This document shows positions 63,128 to 64,000 of a stretch of DNA of 64,000 nucleotides, in pieces (positions within the stretch are counted from its first letter, which is position 1; each line of letters opens with the position of its first letter). The DNA comes from Apostichopus japonicus. Its lineage: Eukaryota > Echinodermata > Holothuroidea > Aspidochirotida > Stichopodidae. The DNA lies in contig NC_092564.1 of NCBI RefSeq assembly GCF_037975245.1, forward strand, positions 23,277,984 through 23,341,983, written 5' to 3'. The notes under the pieces were generated by a model. The model was not told the origin of the DNA, did no database searches, and saw only the letters and a program-made list of their open reading frames with translations. The position numbers and the translations under genes are program-made.

Positions 63128-64000
63128 GTAAGAGACTTTATGGAAGTAATTAAAGGCAGAAAATTGAATTTAGATGAAACTTTAATAAAAACACAAAAGA
63201 AACCCTGTAAAAGAAAACCACTCGTATCAGGCTAGTTTTCTATTGACCAGTTTTTTCTGTTTGATAAAAATGATACTTTGAAACATCTCAGGCTTATTAA
63301 TAAGAGCGGCTGGCCTGCTTAGTCTAACACAGTGACCATTAGTTTAACCATATCCTAACACCTGAGTCTAACAAAGAGATCCTCAGATGCATAACAAAAA
63401 CAATATAAGAAAAACATAGACTTTGATGGACTCGATAAAAACCATCATTTCGGATGTATTAGAATTTTGGCAAGGAAAAATGGTATGTCACCCAAGGTGC
63501 TCAGTATATTTTATTAAAAAGAACATTTTTTGGGTCGAAGCTCTTTCAAATTTATTGAACCAATACACTAGCAGTAACAATAAGGCCTGCACTGTTAGAC
63601 TTAATGTAGATTTCAATAGATTTAGTAAAAGCCAAATATCTTGATACCGGAGTAATTACGTCGCTCTTCGCTTACCTGTCTCCACACAACTTTAGCACCA
63701 GGTTCTACTGCACCTAGAATGTCCTGATAACGTTCAAGCTGAATATCTTTAAAACCGGAGTAACGACTGTCATACTAGCACTCAGAACATTCTCCTTTTT
63801 GCGTGGCCGAGGGGACTATAACATATCAAGCCCGTCGAGATGTTTTTAATGTGTTTTGCGCTTTATAAGAACTGTATATTATTATTATTATTGTGAAGAC
63901 TAAAATTCTGACTAAAAATTATCTTTCAACCTGATGAATGATAACAATGGTACAGGAGAGCAGGAATAAATAATAACATTGATAAAAACAATGCTGGTAA
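63128..64000. other. Right-hand end of window, presumed intron
   Basis: No exon is recognisable. At 63845-63897 the sequence GTTTTGCGCTTTATAAGAAC followed by TATTATTATTATTATT is a SINE 3' end in plus orientation; its 5' part, beginning perhaps near 63765, is too diverged to classify. The rest is AT-rich unique DNA. Confidence 0.5.

Overview
The window is an AT-rich stretch of animal genome, most likely from a marine invertebrate. Short coding exons are separated by introns of mostly 0.3-3 kb, with GT-AG splice sites (one GC-AG). The introns carry tRNA-derived SINEs, 3' ends of L2/CR1/Jockey-like LINEs, a broken Penelope-like element with a GIY-YIG endonuclease, hammerhead ribozyme motifs, a hAT-type MITE and many minisatellites. 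I cannot fix the phylum; the repeat set would suit an echinoderm, hemichordate, cephalochordate or lophotrochozoan.

One plus-strand gene seems to occupy the whole window and run past its right edge. I find 49 exons (4800-63127): one WAP-type domain, one other 8-cysteine domain and 47 Kunitz/BPTI domains, one domain per exon. Every exon starts in phase 1, ends in phase 1 and has a length divisible by three. Joined, they code for about 2,744 residues of a secreted or extracellular multi-Kunitz protein. I see no signal peptide exon, start codon, stop codon or transmembrane exon, so both ends are missing or unrecognised. The closest general comparison is papilin-like or WAP/Kunitz multidomain extracellular proteins; I assign no gene symbol.

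Layout: 1-4799, non-coding with repeats. 4800-17160, WAP, K1-K4, the 8-Cys domain, K5-K9, a diverse section. 17161-20183, a 3-kb intron with a 120-bp minisatellite. 20184-37884, four cycles of four domain classes (a-b-c-d: K10-13, K14-17, K18-21, K22-25); the first two cycles are a recent head-to-tail genomic duplication including introns. 38006-59363, three cycles of six classes (a-b-c-e-f-d: K26-31, K32-37, K38-43). 60419-63127, the start of a further cycle (K44-47).

The class labels rest on sequence and on exon length. Class a is NNF-type with a longer N-terminal linker (174-180 nt). Class b is a short domain with two residues missing between Cys1 and Cys2 (159 nt, once 162). Class c is GTC...(T/S/N)ANRF-like, class d LGGGNRF-like, class e GPCG...LGS/LGN, class f SLS..W...LGNPNRF (all 165 nt).

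None of the 47 Kunitz domains has Lys or Arg at P1, the residue after Cys2: it is Thr in 14, Ser in 13, Gly in 6, Asn in 4, Ala in 2, and the loop is restructured in the 8 class-b domains. Classical trypsin inhibition is therefore unlikely. Elastase-like, non-serine-protease or purely structural and binding roles fit better (inference). Where an intron over 300 bp has no entry of its own, its content is described under the exon that precedes it.
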